This document shows, piece by piece, positions 46,315-58,130 of a DNA stretch of 64,000 bases. Under the pieces are notes generated by a model. The model was not told where the DNA came from. It searched no databases and worked only from the letters and a program-made list of their open reading frames with translations. Both the position numbers and the translations under genes were made by a program. Where the stretch lies: assembly GCA_035048495.1 (NCBI GenBank), contig CM068546.1, forward strand, positions 13,770,435 through 13,834,434, written 5' to 3'. The first letter of the stretch is position 1. Each line of letters begins with the position of its first letter. Origin of the DNA: Euptelea pleiosperma. Lineage: Eukaryota; Streptophyta; Magnoliopsida; Ranunculales; Eupteleaceae.

Positions 46315-46343
<29 letters not shown>
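46315..46343. repeat. Poly(G) tract of 29
   Basis: An uninterrupted run of 29 G on the + strand, next to the palindrome. Shorter G/C runs sit at equivalent places in the neighbouring repeats (CCCCCCCC near 45802, GGGGGGG near 46165). The length may be affected by sequencing. Confidence 0.85.
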
Positions 46344-47480
46344 AACCTTTAAAGTTTGAAGGACCTCGGGACCAGCAAATTTTTTCTCGCAAGAGACTTG
46401 CCATTTGCGCATAATTTTTGGGTTAAATCCGACTTCTTTATTGGGTTCCATACTTGGTGTCATACTTGGCGTGGTGTTCGCACGAGTAGGCCAACTGATC
46501 GTATGACCATGTGTCATGTTGGAGAGAGTGGGTCAGATATGCTATCTGCATTGCCCCTTCTTGGTGTGATAGTTTGGGCTATCCAACTGTTGCGACAAGA
46601 TTTAAAAGTCAAATTCATTAAATTTTTCTACAGTTGTTACCCATCCGTGGTAATTGGTTATAGCAATAGTCAAAGTTCGGAAAAAGCTAAAACACCTTAC
46701 AGCCTCACCGTCAGTATTGATATTAGGGGGGAACGAAGTGTTAATACTTCATTGATGGTGGTTATAATTCTAGGTACGTCTTCTTCTAAATCTCAGTCCT
46801 TTCCCTATCTCCTAAGTAAAATTGTCTATCTAGATATTTAGGATTGTTCTGCTTGGTGATCCAGAGCTTGATTCAGATCAGGAGTCACTTCCTATAGAGT
46901 ATTTCTTGAGAGGATTTGACCCTGTAAGGGATGATCCGAACAGGCCAATGATCCTGGTGGGGTTCGTGTTCATCGGTCATTCCATCAGATTTACTCGAAA
47001 TTCAGGGAAACAACATCCCCCTGATTGACAGTAATTGAAATAACCCTAGTTTTATATTTTTTGATGTTGGCACCTTGAATAAGAAGAGTAGAGGTGTAGA
47101 CTATAGACAGAGAATTAGTGCCTACTAGAAGTTAGGGTGCGATTGATGTGAAGTCAACAAAGGTCCTTGTTGATGCTACTCGGATTGCTTCAATTTCAAT
47201 GAGTAAAGCGGCAACTACCGCTAGGATTGAGGTTGAGAAGAAGGTAAAAGAGGCTGCTTTGGCAAGAAAGAGAATAAGAGGAACACCGGAACAAGTTTCT
47301 TCTCTTACGTCGAAAGAGAAGAAGGGTAAGGAAATGATCATGGTGCAACAAGTGCCAAGTTCTATTGTGGTGTTAGAGGAACAGAAATCTAAAGGAAACA
47401 ATGTTGTTGCTGATGTCGTGGCAGTGCAGAAACAGACTCAAAAAATGGTGTTAAGTGGACTTAGATCTTGTAAAATGCTA
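46344..47480. other. Repeat-derived DNA with one unrecognised frame
   Basis: 46615-46900 is one half of a dispersed duplication whose partner is 47965-48250. A + frame at 47148-47522 (124 codons, charged, Lys/Val/Ala-rich; MSKAATTARIEVEKKVKEAA) resembles no family I know. Its 3' part runs into the other repeat (47480-47640), so I do not call it a gene. Confidence 0.35.
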
Positions 47481-47640
47481 GGATTAAATCAAAATCTCAC
47501 GTTAGTCTCCTCTGTTTTATGATTCTTACGACATCTGGTCTTTGTGAGAGTTCATTGTCTTTTTGAGAGCTCAATGCAATGGTTTATTAATGTCCTCGTG
47601 ATTCATCAATTTTCTTGTTTTTGGTGCACTGTTTCTACTT
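47480..47640. repeat. Dispersed duplicate of 44450-44620
   Basis: Both contain GTCTTTGTGAGAGTTCAT, TTTTTGAGAGCTCAATGCAATG and ATTAATGTCCTCGTGATTCATCAATTTTCTT. They are direct, about 3 kb apart and about 90% identical by eye. Confidence 0.7.
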
Positions 47641-47754
47641 GCAGTGTTGGAAAGAAGTGGTCACATACCCTATCGAGATTCAAATCTCGCACTTTGGTAT
47701 TATCCACAATTTTCAAATGGCCGTTATATTTGTCACCATCCCCAACCTCAAATA

Positions 47755-47961
47755 CTGCTCAAATTCCCACAGTTGAGATCAGCCCATGAAAATAAGTCCA
47801 ATCCAAAGCGTATAAATCTCTAATCATGCTGATTTTTGGTTTGTAGGTCCACCATGGGATAGGACAAACATCCATACGGTCAGAGTCCTGTAACAGTGTG
47901 CCACCTGGCTTATATTGTGTCCCTGTCATTTTAGATCCGTCAACGGAGCTGACCCTTTTGT
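47755..47961. mobile_element. Foldback MITE, right half
   Basis: CCACAGTTGAGATCAGCCCATGAAAATAAG through CAAACATCCATACGGTCAGAG to CAACGGAGCTGACCC matches the right half of the copy at 600-974. The left half is missing. Confidence 0.6.
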
Positions 47962-47964
47962 AAA

Positions 47965-48250
47965 TTGTTGCCCATCCGTGGTTCAAAGGGTTATATCAAC
48001 AGTCGAAGTCTAAAAAAAGCTGAAACACCTTACTGTCTAACAGTCAATATTGATATAAGGGGAAAGTGCTTGGATAATACTCCATTGATATTGATTATAA
48101 GCAGAGGATTATTGAAGGTTCTAGGTAGTCTTCTTCTTCTAAATCTCGTCCTTTCTCTATTTACTAAGTAAAACTGTCTATCTAAATATTTAGAATGATT
48201 TTTGTTGGTGGTCCAAAGCTTGATTCAGATCAGGAGTTACTTCTTGTAGA
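47965..48250. repeat. Dispersed duplicate of 46615-46900
   Basis: Shared blocks: GTTGCCCATCCGTGG/GTTACCCATCCGTGG, AAAGCTGAAACACCTTACTG, and CTTGATTCAGATCAGGAGT at the right end. Direct, about 1.35 kb apart. It ends at the LTR that follows. Confidence 0.65.
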
Positions 48251-48251
48251 G

Positions 48252-49398
48252 TGTTAGAAACAATCGATTTTGAAAAAAATAGAAATCAGAGAATTAATAT
48301 GAGAAGAGAATAAATAATGCACTTAAGGAATTGAATCAAATGTAAATGTTAGAATAGCGAATTATAAAGAACAGATAAAAACTTATCTGAGACTGAGGCT
48401 TGTGAAATTACAAAGTCCTAAAGACAGAATTCGCCCCTGATCAATGCTAACAGTTCTATAGGCGTCCGTCTAATAGGAATTAATAGTCTTTCTACACATA
48501 GAAGGTAGCACTCCAAATCTCTATGTTTCTGACGAACATTTAATAGTATAAATGCTCTCTCAAATGTAGCAAAACTTTTGAATGTCAATTAAATATATGA
48601 AGAAAAATAGAAGAAGAAATGAGAAAAAATTGTGCTTAGTATTCTTGTTTCTGTGAATAAATTTTGAAAGTCAATTGAATTAAATGTATTTGGTTAAAGA
48701 CAAAGCCATCTCTTTTATAATAGACACAAATTGATTATGTGGTCTAAATCAATTCTGGGAAGAATTGAATTAGTTATAAGCAGTTATGTTTGATTTTGCG
48801 ATCTATATCAATTCTGAGCAGTTCTGAGTTAGTTATAAGCGGTTATGTCTAAGAGCCGTTAGATTTGTATGACCTTATGGTCCAGATTGATTCCATCATA
48901 AGATGATTCCATTGAACCATCTTAATTGTTTAATTTATCCATTTGAAAAACATTCGACAATCATTAAGATTGATCATCAACCATCTGATCAAAAATTACA
49001 TGCTCAGAAAGCTCCTCGAAACACATGCAAAGTGCTAAGTGCGCCTCATAAAGCGTCCAAAAGGCCCAATCATCCTTTCCCACATGCGCACGTGCGTGTG
49101 TGCACCTCAACCAAACTTTTCACTCTATCCAATGTAGGACTAAAGTAAAAAAATATTAGAAAAGAAAATGAAAATAACTCTATCATTACAAAGTGGGTTA
49201 TGTTTAGACACATATATAAATTACCCAAAATATTTTATATTAAACAAAATACATATACGTAATCTCCTCATATAGGAGAATACAACCTACACATAATTTG
49301 ACAAAAAACTTATGTGGATCCCACAATAAATTTAACCACAAGTTGATTAAAACAACATATTTTACCCAAAAATTGTCTACAATGAAATATTTCTAACA
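48252..49398 (-). mobile_element. LTR of a copia-like element, with a piece of the interior
   Basis: Read on the minus strand it starts TGTTAGAAATATTTCATTG and ends TTGTTTCTAACA. On its right the minus strand has a purine tract AAAGGGGAT just before the LTR start, so this is the 3' LTR and the interior lies to the right. About 49399-49760 (TCGGATTTACTCCTTGTTTAGTGAACACAATG) looks like interior DNA. No second LTR or target duplication was found, so the element is truncated. Confidence 0.55.
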
Positions 49399-49759
49399 AT
49401 CCCCTTTAATAAATGAAAGCAAAATCAGAAAGTCAATGAATGGGTATAGGTACTTCTAGACTTGAACCTTACTTAGTGTAAGTTTATCGGATTTACTCCT
49501 TGTTTAGTGAACACAATGTCTTAACTATTCAACCAATGTTGTAAATTGAGCCACTAAACCATACACAGTGTTCATTTTGGCAATGAACAATTGATGTTAT
49601 TCATGAGTACTTTAGAGAATCAGCTTTGAATTCTCATAGTAATTACCCATAATTAAACTCATATATTGTGCTAAGTGCTAAGTGCTTTCGGTGATTGACA
49701 TCTTTTTAAAAGATTCATTGATTCCTTCAAAAATACCCATAATACCCTCCTATGTAAAG

Positions 49760-50160
49760 AACCTCTATAAAATTAAGACAAAAATATCATTTTAAACATT
49801 TTATAATCTCTATTATACCTCTTTCTTAAGTTTTTAGACATAAGACCTTTACTAAATATAATTTTTTTGTTCTTTCTGCCACTTAAGAAATCATCACTTA
49901 TTTTAATCACTTTAAGCTCCAAGTGCTTAACACTTATGCTGCATTTGTCTTCTACAAATGTGCGCGCATTGACATTGTTGTGCGCAACTTAGCCAAAAAA
50001 TGTGTGTTTGTTTGCACCAATGTACGCGACTCACAATGTGCACCAAAGCCCTCAATATGCGCTGATGCGCGAGTTGCAACACTCGCCCCCCTTGAGAATC
50101 GAAAACGCACAAAATTGCACGTTACAACACGCGCCATTGTACCATAAGACATACTTATGG
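49760..50160. other. Intergenic, nothing assigned
   Basis: GCGC-containing words (GTGCGCGCATTG, ATGCGCTGATGCGCG) recur here and again near 50735-50775, on both sides of the AT tract. Open frames on both strands overlap completely and none looks real. Confidence 0.4.
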
Positions 50161-50439
50161 TGCATCACACTATATTTAAATAATGATTTTCACTATATAA
50201 TATATTATATTATATAATAATAATATAATATTATTTAATTATATGATAATATATTATATAGTATTATAATGTTAATATAATAATATATTATATAATACAT
50301 TATAATAATATTATTATAATATTATATAATTCATTTTAATAATATTATGTAATTATTAATATAATATAATAAAATAAAATAATATTATATATGATTATCA
50401 TATAATAATATGATATATTATTATAATAAAAATTTATAT

Positions 50440-50479
<40 letters not shown>

Positions 50480-50545
50480 CTATGTAATATATAACATAGA
50501 ATAAAAATATGTTATATTATATTATATAATATATTATATGTATAT
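50160..50545. repeat. AT-only low-complexity region
   Basis: Almost pure A/T with palindromic ATAATATTAT-type words and a (TA)n run at about 50447-50476. It could extrude secondary structure. No genes. Confidence 0.9.
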
Positions 50546-50880
50546 CTAAATCGTATAAAAATATTCGAGTACACGTGGCAGTCTGGAAACGTGTATATAT
50601 AATTTTATACAATGTAATGCGATACACCGAATAAGATGCAACATCCACGATCATTTGCATAAATAGATGCACATAATCAATTTTTGCGCATGATTTATTG
50701 AGTTCGTCCAAACATCATACATTAGAATTCGCGCGCATTGAATGTGCAGGTGTTCAAAGTGCACACGTCCAAAAACACGTATGAAAAAAAAAAAAAAACA
50801 AACGCAACCTTAATTTAAAAATGTCAACTAAAAATATTTGTACTTGTTAACATTAGTGTCCAAAACACTTTTATACATGA
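50546..50880. other. Intergenic, nothing assigned
   Basis: AT-rich sequence with an A run near 50788. No gene or repeat ends are seen. Confidence 0.4.
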
Positions 50881-53800
50881 TTAAAGCCACATTTATTCTT
50901 GCTCATTAGATCCATTGATCTAGTGTCAATATATCGACATGTTCATGCACTTTTTTTCTTCTTGCTAACATTAACAAGTGTCCGAGGCACTTTCGTTGAT
51001 ACCTGCTGTTTTATTCTTGATCATCGATTTTATTGATTTGTTACTAGTATCGAGCATATCCATGCATGTCTTTTGCTATCATTAATTTAATAAGTACTTG
51101 GGTTGCTTCAATCCATTGGTGTCTGAATTAGTTCTTGGTCATTGGTTTTATCGAGTTGTTACTAGTATTGTGCATGTCCATGCATGTCACCCGCTCTTGT
51201 TAACATTAGCAAGTGTCCAATGCACTTACGCGTGTTGATGCCCGCATTTATTCTTGACAATCGGTTTCTTGAGTTGTCATTAATATTACTACAGCTCCGT
51301 CCTCGTGTCGTCGTATCTTCATCATCTTCGCCTTGTCAGTTTATAAGTGATATCCTTATAAAATGGAGGGCCTCTCTCTGCGTAATTAAGTCTAAGTTTT
51401 TCATTTGCTATATAGGGTGGGATGCCATAGCTGATGATAGCAACCCTTTGTGTCGCCCCTATTTGCAGATGTTCTTCCAGCTATTCAGCTCAAAGGATTT
51501 ATCTTAATTTGATGGGAAATTTTTTGAGAATGGGTGGCATTGCAAAGGGAAAGATTCTAAGAAGCCACCATTATAGTCAGTGTGCATTTCTCATGACATG
51601 CCACACGGGAGGCCTCGGATCGAATGAGGAAAAAGTAAATTGATGATGTCTATTCATTATCATTATAAGTATCACTATATTGATCATCGTCACTATCATT
51701 ATTACATTATTACTATTGTTGTTGTTTTATAATTGTCTTTAGAGGTTTTTATATGGATCCTCCTAAGTTTTATATATTTGTGTATTTTCCTCTTCAACTA
51801 AAACTTAATCTATATGCTCTTCACCATTTGATTAGTAAACTTTTCAAAGATTAAATTTATCCATCTATTGGAACTTAATTGACCGACTAAAACTTGCTCA
51901 TTGGATCCATCGATCTATTATCAATATATTAAGTATGTTGATGCATTTTTTTTCTTCTTGCTAACATTTGCAAGTGTCCGAGGTACTTTCGTTGATGCAT
52001 GTTACTTTCATTCTTGTTCATTGATTTTATTGACATGTTACTAATATCGAGCATATCCATGCATGTCTTTTGCTATCCTTAATTTAGCAAGTAATTGGGC
52101 CGCTTCAATCCATCGATGTCTAAATTAGTTCTTGGTCATTGGTTTTATCGCGTTGTTGCTACTATTATGCATGTCCATGCATGTCACCTGCTCTTGCTAA
52201 CATTAGCAAGTGTCCAATGCACGTACGCGTGTTGATGCCCGCATTTATTCTTGACTATCGATTTCTTGAGCTATCATTAATATTACTGCTGTTCTATCCT
52301 CATGTCGTCGTATCTTTATCATCTTCACTTTGTCAGTTTATAAGTGATATCCTTATAAAATTGAGGGCATCTCTCTGAGTAATTAAGTCCAAGTTTTCAT
52401 TTGTTATCTAGGGTTGGATGCTATGGTTGATGATAGCAAACCTTTGCGACACCCCAATAGGCAGATGTTCTTTGAGCTATTCAGCTCAAAGGATTTATCA
52501 TAATTTGATGCGAAATTTTTTGAAAATGGGTGGCATTGGAAAAGCAAAGGGAAAGATTCTAAGAGGCCACCATTATAGCCAAAGTGCATATCTCATGGTA
52601 TGCCACACGAGAGGCCTCGGATCGAACAAGGAAAAGGTAAATTGATGATGTCCATTCATTATCATTATAAGTATCAGTATACTGATCATCGTCACTATCG
52701 TTATTACATTATTACTATTGTTGTTGTTTGATAATTATTTTTAGAGGTTTTTATATGGATCCTCCTAAGTTTTACATATTTGTGTATTTTCCTCTTCGAC
52801 TAAAACTTAATCTATATACGCTTCACCATTTTATTAGTAATTTTTCAAATACTAAATATATCCATCTATTAGAACTTAATTGACAGACTAAAACTTGCTC
52901 ATTGGATCCATCAATCTATTATCAATATATTGAGTATGTTGATGCATTTCTTTTCTTCTTGCTAACATTAGCTAGTGTCCGAGGCACTTTCGTTGATGCA
53001 TCCTGCTTTTATTAACTTGTTACTAATATCGAGCATAACAATTCAAGTTAATTGGGCAGCTTCAATCACTGATGCCTGAATTAGTTCATGGTCATTGATT
53101 TTATCGAGTCGTTGCTAGTATTGTGCATGTCCGTGCATGTCCATACATGTCACCCACTCTTGCTAACATTAGCAAGTGTCCAATGCACTTATGTTTGTTG
53201 ATGCGCGCATTTATTCTTGACAATCAGTTTCTTGAGCTATCATTAATATTACTGCAGCTCTATCCTCGTGTCGCCGTATCTTCGTCTTGTCAGTTTATAA
53301 GTGGTATCCTTATAAAATGAAGGGCCTCTCTCTGCGTAATTAAGTCCAAGTTTTCATTTTGCCATCTAAGGTGGGATGCCATGGCAAATGATGATAGCAA
53401 CCTTTTGCGACGACCCTATAAGCAAATGTTCTTCGAGCTATTCAGCTCAAAGGATTTATCTTTGATGGAAAACTTTTTGAGAATGGGCGACATTGGGAAA
53501 GAAAAGGGAAAGATTCTAAGAAGCCAACATTATAGCCAGTGTGCATATGTCATGGTATGCCACATGAGAGGCCCCGTATCGAATGAGGAAAGGTGAATTG
53601 ATGGTGTCCATTTATTTTCATCATAACTATCACTATACTGATCGTCGTCACTATCATTATTATATTATTACTATTGTTGTTGTTTGATAATTATTTTTAT
53701 ATAAATCCTCCTAAGTTTTACATATTTGTGTATTTTCCTCTTCGACTAAAACTTAACCTATATGCTATTCACCATTTGATTAGTAAACTTTTCAAAGACT

Positions 53801-54235
53801 AAATTTATCCATCTATTGGAACTTAATTGACCGACTAAAACTTGCTCATTGGATCCATCAATCTATTATCAATATATTGAACATGTTCATGCATTTCTTT
53901 TCTTCTTGCTAACATTAGCAAGTGTTCGAGACGCACTTTTGTTGATGCCCACATTTATTCTTGCTCATTGGTTTTATTGATTTGTTATTAGTATCGAGCA
54001 TACTCATGCATGTCTCTTTTGCTATCTTACATTAATTAGCAAGTGTTTTGACCACTTCAATCCATTGATGTTTGAATTAGTTCTTGGTCATTGGTTTTAT
54101 CGAGTTGTTACTAGAATTGTACATGCCCATGCATGTCACCTGCTAGCTCATGCTAACATTAGGAAGTGTCCAACACACTTACATACATTGATGCGCACAT
54201 TTATTATTGCCAATTGGTTTATTGGCACTATAACA
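50880..54235 (+). repeat. Tandem array, three and a half units of about 0.96-1.0 kb
   Basis: The anchor TTCAGCTCAAAGGATTTATC lies at about 51484, 52480 and 53441 (spacing 996 and 961). Each unit has CTTGCTAACATTAGCAAGTGTCC, GTCCATGCATGTCA, CAGTTTATAAGTG(A/G)TATCCTTATAAAAT, a coding-like segment, and TGATCATCGTCACTATC. The last unit (from about 53880) lacks the coding-like segment. That segment (51470-51640, 52465-52645, 53425-53596) reads QMFFELFSSKDLS then, frame-shifted, NFLRMGGIGKAKGKILRS. It has stops in most copies and matches no family I recognise. Confidence 0.75.
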
Positions 54236-55059
54236 ATTTATAGCTATTATGGCATTAATTTCATTGCGTTTAATAATGAACGCCATAAATTTTTAATATT
54301 TCACAATGTTTTAGAGTCAAACACAATTAATATTTTATTTTCACGATATTCAGTTCAAAAAAGTTGGTAATAAAATTAACTTAACAGCGTCCTATTGTTG
54401 AACGGTGTTAACATTTTATTAAAATATCTCGACAATAACTTTGTGGGAGTGCGGCTATTTCTTCGTCTCCCTTGTTTGATCTTTCTTCTTTCTATCCTTA
54501 GCTTAGCTAGGCACTTTTCAAGATCAGTTATTTTTCAAGTAAGTTTTCAAATTTACATAAAGTTTGTCACATACATGTTTGTTCCGTTTAACAATCGTGA
54601 TTTTGTTTGGAGATTGCACATGTAAGTGAGTATCACATACCTGCTACTTGTTTCCCCTTAAATAAGCACAGTTCATCCATACTAGCCATGGCTCTAATTG
54701 ATTTTGTATAGTTAAAAAGAATAATACCTTTTTTTCGGTTCTACTAATTGTAGCATGTGGTGCATCAAGTGAGATATGATCTTTTAGGAAAGGCAGTAAT
54801 AATTATATTCTGTTACGTAAGGTAATGTGGTTGTCAATTTTCCAATTAATTTTGAGGTTAATTCTGATTATAAACTATTCATACTTAAGTCCCTCTTCAG
54901 ATTGTTAGATATTGTTTCTTGTCAGTTCTTTAAGGTAACTCACCTAAGAGTGTGTCGCGTGGCTCATATTATGTCTTGTAACGGGAGCCAGTCACAAAAG
55001 GCCGGTCTCCAGAGCCCGACCATTAAGATAATATCTTAGATTAGATACTGTAGATTAGT

Positions 55060-55060
<1 letters not shown>
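54236..55060. other. Intergenic; possible CACTA-like start
   Basis: GGCACTATAACAATTTATAGC at about 54233 resembles a CACTATAACAA-type terminus, but I found no partner end. A fragment of the foldback MITE family (GTGTCGCGTGGCTCATATTATG) sits near 54950. No gene. Confidence 0.3.

Positions 55061-55062
<2 letters not shown>

Positions 55063-55102
<40 letters not shown>
55063..55102. repeat. (TA)n microsatellite
   Basis: About 20 TA units. A shorter run lies at 55445-55461. Confidence 0.95.
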
Positions 55103-55104
<2 letters not shown>

Positions 55105-55529
55105 GTAATGTATCCAAGTTTATCAATAAATCTATTCTTTATGGTATAAAAATGGGTCATCCAATGACATGTGCTCCACTGATATTTTTCACTTGACTCA
55201 CCATTCTTCCGACGGACGACCTCATCGTCGCCCGTTGGGCTTGACCACATATGCTTCACTATCAAACTATCTCAAATCTTCAACCACTATCACCTTTTGC
55301 AGCTTACGTTTTAATATCCAACCACCAATCATAGATCATAAAACCTCTAGTATGTGCAGCTGAATGCAAATTATATGGTATTTGTAGGAACAAAATTGTG
55401 TGAAGAATTTTGAACTTATAATTCTTGTATGAATAAACATGTGTATATATATATATATATTAATGTGGTCTTATTTAACAAAATGTGGCACTGAAGCTAT
55501 TATTTAATGATTAGCATAATTGTCATTAG

Positions 55530-55655
55530 GCTTGGGCTGGGAAATCTAGGCCTAAATTCGGGTGGGTTGGGGTGGGCTTGGGTTCACAGCCCTGAAGGTC
55601 GGGTTGGGCTAGGGTTGACCCCAACCCGACCCAACCTGCTCGAGTTGCATCCCTA
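55530..55655. repeat. Fragment with hAT-type subterminal wording
   Basis: GGTTGGGCTAGGGTTGACCCC and ACCCGACCCAACC...GAGTTGCATCCCTA match the ends of the hAT-type element at 62994-63901. Probably one end of a related, degraded copy. Confidence 0.45.
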
Positions 55656-55891
55656 TCCAAAATGAATAGATTTCTTTTCCTTCTAATTTCTTCTACAACT
55701 CACCACTTAAAAACATTAACAATATCCTAATAAATTCAAAGAAACGAATCTCTCAAAGTGAGACCCATAGAGGATGATCATTTCTTTTACTTCATTTCCC
55801 TCTCTGTAAGGGGAGGGTAGTTGCTGCTCCTGCATCACATGCTCACATTGAAAATTGCTCAACAACAACAATTTTTTTTTTATAAGAGGTA

Positions 55892-56477
55892 TCATAAGCA
55901 GATACTTGATAACCTGTCTACAAAAAGCTTAAACGTCTTTTCTGTATCTAACATACTAACTCTGACATACTTGGTTTCGACACCAAAATGTTTCCCACTT
56001 CTAGTTAAGATTTTATGACTTCTCAGGAAGCTCTCACAGTCCCCAATATCCCCTTCACATTTCAACCAAGCAAAAGCTGCAAAAGAACAAAAAATTTGAG
56101 ATATCAGTCACTGGAAAATTATCAAAATAACACCATCTTTTATGAAATGTATAAATATATGATTAATCTTTTAAACTGCATGCCATTACCAGGATGTGGC
56201 TCTGCAATCTCTCACACATAGTTGCAGTAATCGGATGGGAACTTTGGAAGACTGAACAGCCCACTCCGTCTTACCACATCTCTCAGCCATGAGACGATGA
56301 CCGTATTCAAAGAAACACTCGGCGTCGTCAGGATCACTTGAATGATGGCAGCTCTCTGATACTACTTGGAGGATCTTTGCTGCTCTTATCTGAGAGTCCT
56401 TTGGAACACCTATTGTATTGAGTTCTATGAATTTAGTCATCCTTTTGGCGATCTCCTTGTCCTTAACAAGGGCCCAT
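55892..56477 (-). pseudogene. TAR: Tryptophan aminotransferase-related (TAR) gene, last two exons, broken
   Basis: Exon 56477-56190 follows acceptor CTTACAG and opens WALVKDKEIAKRMTKFIELN, the segment after the PLP-lysine exon in TAA1/TAR proteins (alliinase C-terminal family, which convert tryptophan to indole-3-pyruvate for auxin). It continues SQIRAAKILQVV and GHRLMAER, then loses its frame; the next two-thirds fit the family only in another frame (FSLPKFPSDYCNY), with a TGA before EIAEPHP. The donor is CCTG|GTAATG. The last exon (56076-55892, acceptor TTTTGCAG) reads FAWLKCEGDIGDCESFLRSH, HKILTRSGKHFG and YVRVSMLDTEKTF, then stops, a typical TAR C-terminus. The exons carrying the substrate and PLP-lysine regions are not found upstream to 57.1 kb. 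A frame loss, a stop and missing exons make it a pseudogene. Confidence 0.8.
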
Positions 56478-57150
56478 CTGTAAGTACAGAAAAGGAAAAT
56501 TTTAAATAAGAAAGTTGTAAGATTTGCATTTTTCCCTTTTGGTAGTTGGTCTAAGATCAAGAACAAAACTATCTGTACTAAAATGATTTAAGACGAAGAA
56601 ACTACCCATATATTGAGACATTGCCTCATGGTGGTTATGATCCTAAAGTTTGAAAGTATAAGGTGGTATTGCTAATTACTTTCAAATTTTATGGGGATGT
56701 TACTAAAAGGGTCATGATGTAACATGCTGTAGCTCACTATATTTGAGATATTTCCGAACAATCAATTCAAAGACCATGACCGAGACTACACGAGAAAATA
56801 ACTCCTAATGTATCGTTCCGGCGAGATTACTAGAAATTCTTGTTAGAATGGTTTCAAAAATGAAGTTAAAATGATTTTGTCGATTAAAAAAAATTGAATT
56901 CAAATGCATACATCCATTGATTCTTGCATTGATTGTTTCACTCAAAAGTTCCCAATAAGAGTTGTAGAAGATGTAGAATACAACTCTAGAATCTTTTAGG
57001 TATTCTCCTTTTGCTTTTTCAATAGTCTCCCTTGCTTGTTTTGAATTTTGGAGGGGATCCAAAATTTGCCTTATAGGATGCCGTTCAAGTTGATTTTCGA
57101 GTCGATACGGAATTCTGTCCCTCAAATGCCACGTGACACTCATTGGAGCT
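56478..57150. other. Where upstream TAR exons would be; none found
   Basis: A minus frame at 57143-56805 (RIPYRLENQLERHPIRQILD) looks like a transposon-type fragment and does not match TAR. I could not assign it. Confidence 0.35.
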
Positions 57151-57380
57151 CACCGAACACTAACGTTGGTGATTTCTAGCCGTCAATTCGAGCACTCTTT
57201 CATCATGGCTTTGGAACCCATCCACAGGCCTGTTCAAGAACCCCATCATGGATAAGTGCTCGAATACAATGGCTAGAAATCATCAATCAGGCTGATTTTT
57301 TGGTATGTAGGTCCACCAAGGTGTGGGCCAAACATTCATGGATCAGTGGGCCAAATAGTGTGCCATATGGCATTTAAAGA
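57151..57380. mobile_element. Foldback MITE, diverged
   Basis: TTGGTGATTTCTAGCCGTCAATTCGAGCACT faces AAGTGCTCGAATACAATGGCTAGAAATCATCAA, and the right arm continues to GGGCCAAACATTCATGGATCAGTGG. A member of the signature family with reduced arms. Confidence 0.5.
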
Positions 57381-57437
57381 ACTTCTGTATCAAACCAATC
57401 ATGTATCATAGTTCTTTTCTCAATTTTTGGCCATTGG

Positions 57438-57767
57438 GGAGTAAAATTTGCATGACCAGTCACAATATGAGCTACGTGGCACACTTTTAGGGGACATTGA
57501 TCTAATGGATATTTGACCAATCCCTAGGTGAACCTACGAACCAAAATATCATCTTGATTAGTGATTTATAAGCGTTGGATCGGAGTCATTTTCATGGGTT
57601 GAGCATTAGATCGAAAGGTTTGAAATCACTAATCAGGCTGATTTTTGGTTTGTAGGTCCACCAAGGGATTGTCCATATGGACAGCATCCTCTAAAAAAAT
57701 GTGCCACGTGGCTCATTGTGGTCGGTCAGGGCTTATATGACCGTCGGCGATCATGCAAGTTTTACTC
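57438..57767. mobile_element. Foldback MITE, complete copy
   Basis: The arms GGAGTAAAATTTGCATGACC and GATCATGCAAGTTTTACTC close an element flanked by the direct repeat GGCCATTGG (57429-57437 and 57768-57776). It carries TGGATATTTGACCAATCCCTAGG and its mirror, and GTGCCACGTGGC on the right arm. It shows both TSD and full-length arms. Confidence 0.8.
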
Positions 57768-57904
57768 GGCCATTGGGTCCCAAGTCCCCAACAAGCCATT
57801 AAGGTGTATTATTTCCTGATTAGGAAGTAATGACGTCATAAATCCAAGGGCTAACGTTGAGGTGGTATCATACTTGAATCATTCCCAGGGTTTTGACATC
57901 AATG

Positions 57905-58130
57905 GCCACGAAGGAGTAAAACTTCTGTCACAAGATGTTGTGACCGAAGCCGGTTACAACACACAATACGAGCCACATGGCACATTATTAGAGGGCACTG
58001 ACAGTATGGATGTTTGGCCAGTCCCTCCGTGGACCTGCAAACCAAAAATCAGCCTGATTAGTGAACGTTATTTGGGTGCAAAGATCCAAAGGTTGTAAAT
58101 CACTAATCAGGGGTTAAGAGTCCTTGGTGT
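57905..58130. mobile_element. Foldback MITE, shortened copy
   Basis: GGAGTAAAACTTCTGTCACAAGATGTTGTGACC, GCACTGACAGTATGGATG and GCAAACCAAAAATCAGCCTGATTAGTG are all present, but the right arm is largely lost after TTGTAAATCACTAATCAGG. It corresponds to the left two-thirds of the copy at 121-495. Confidence 0.6.

Noticed and set aside
47148..47522. A 124-codon + strand frame as a gene
   Set aside because: No recognisable domain. Its 3' end runs into a dispersed repeat, and there is no splice or promoter evidence.
50160..50545. Matrix attachment region or origin in the AT tract
   Set aside because: Composition alone does not support a functional call; no other evidence is visible.
56805..57143. 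A 112-codon minus-strand frame as the upstream TAR exon
   Set aside because: Its wording does not match any TAR segment and it joins a foldback element; more likely transposon-derived.
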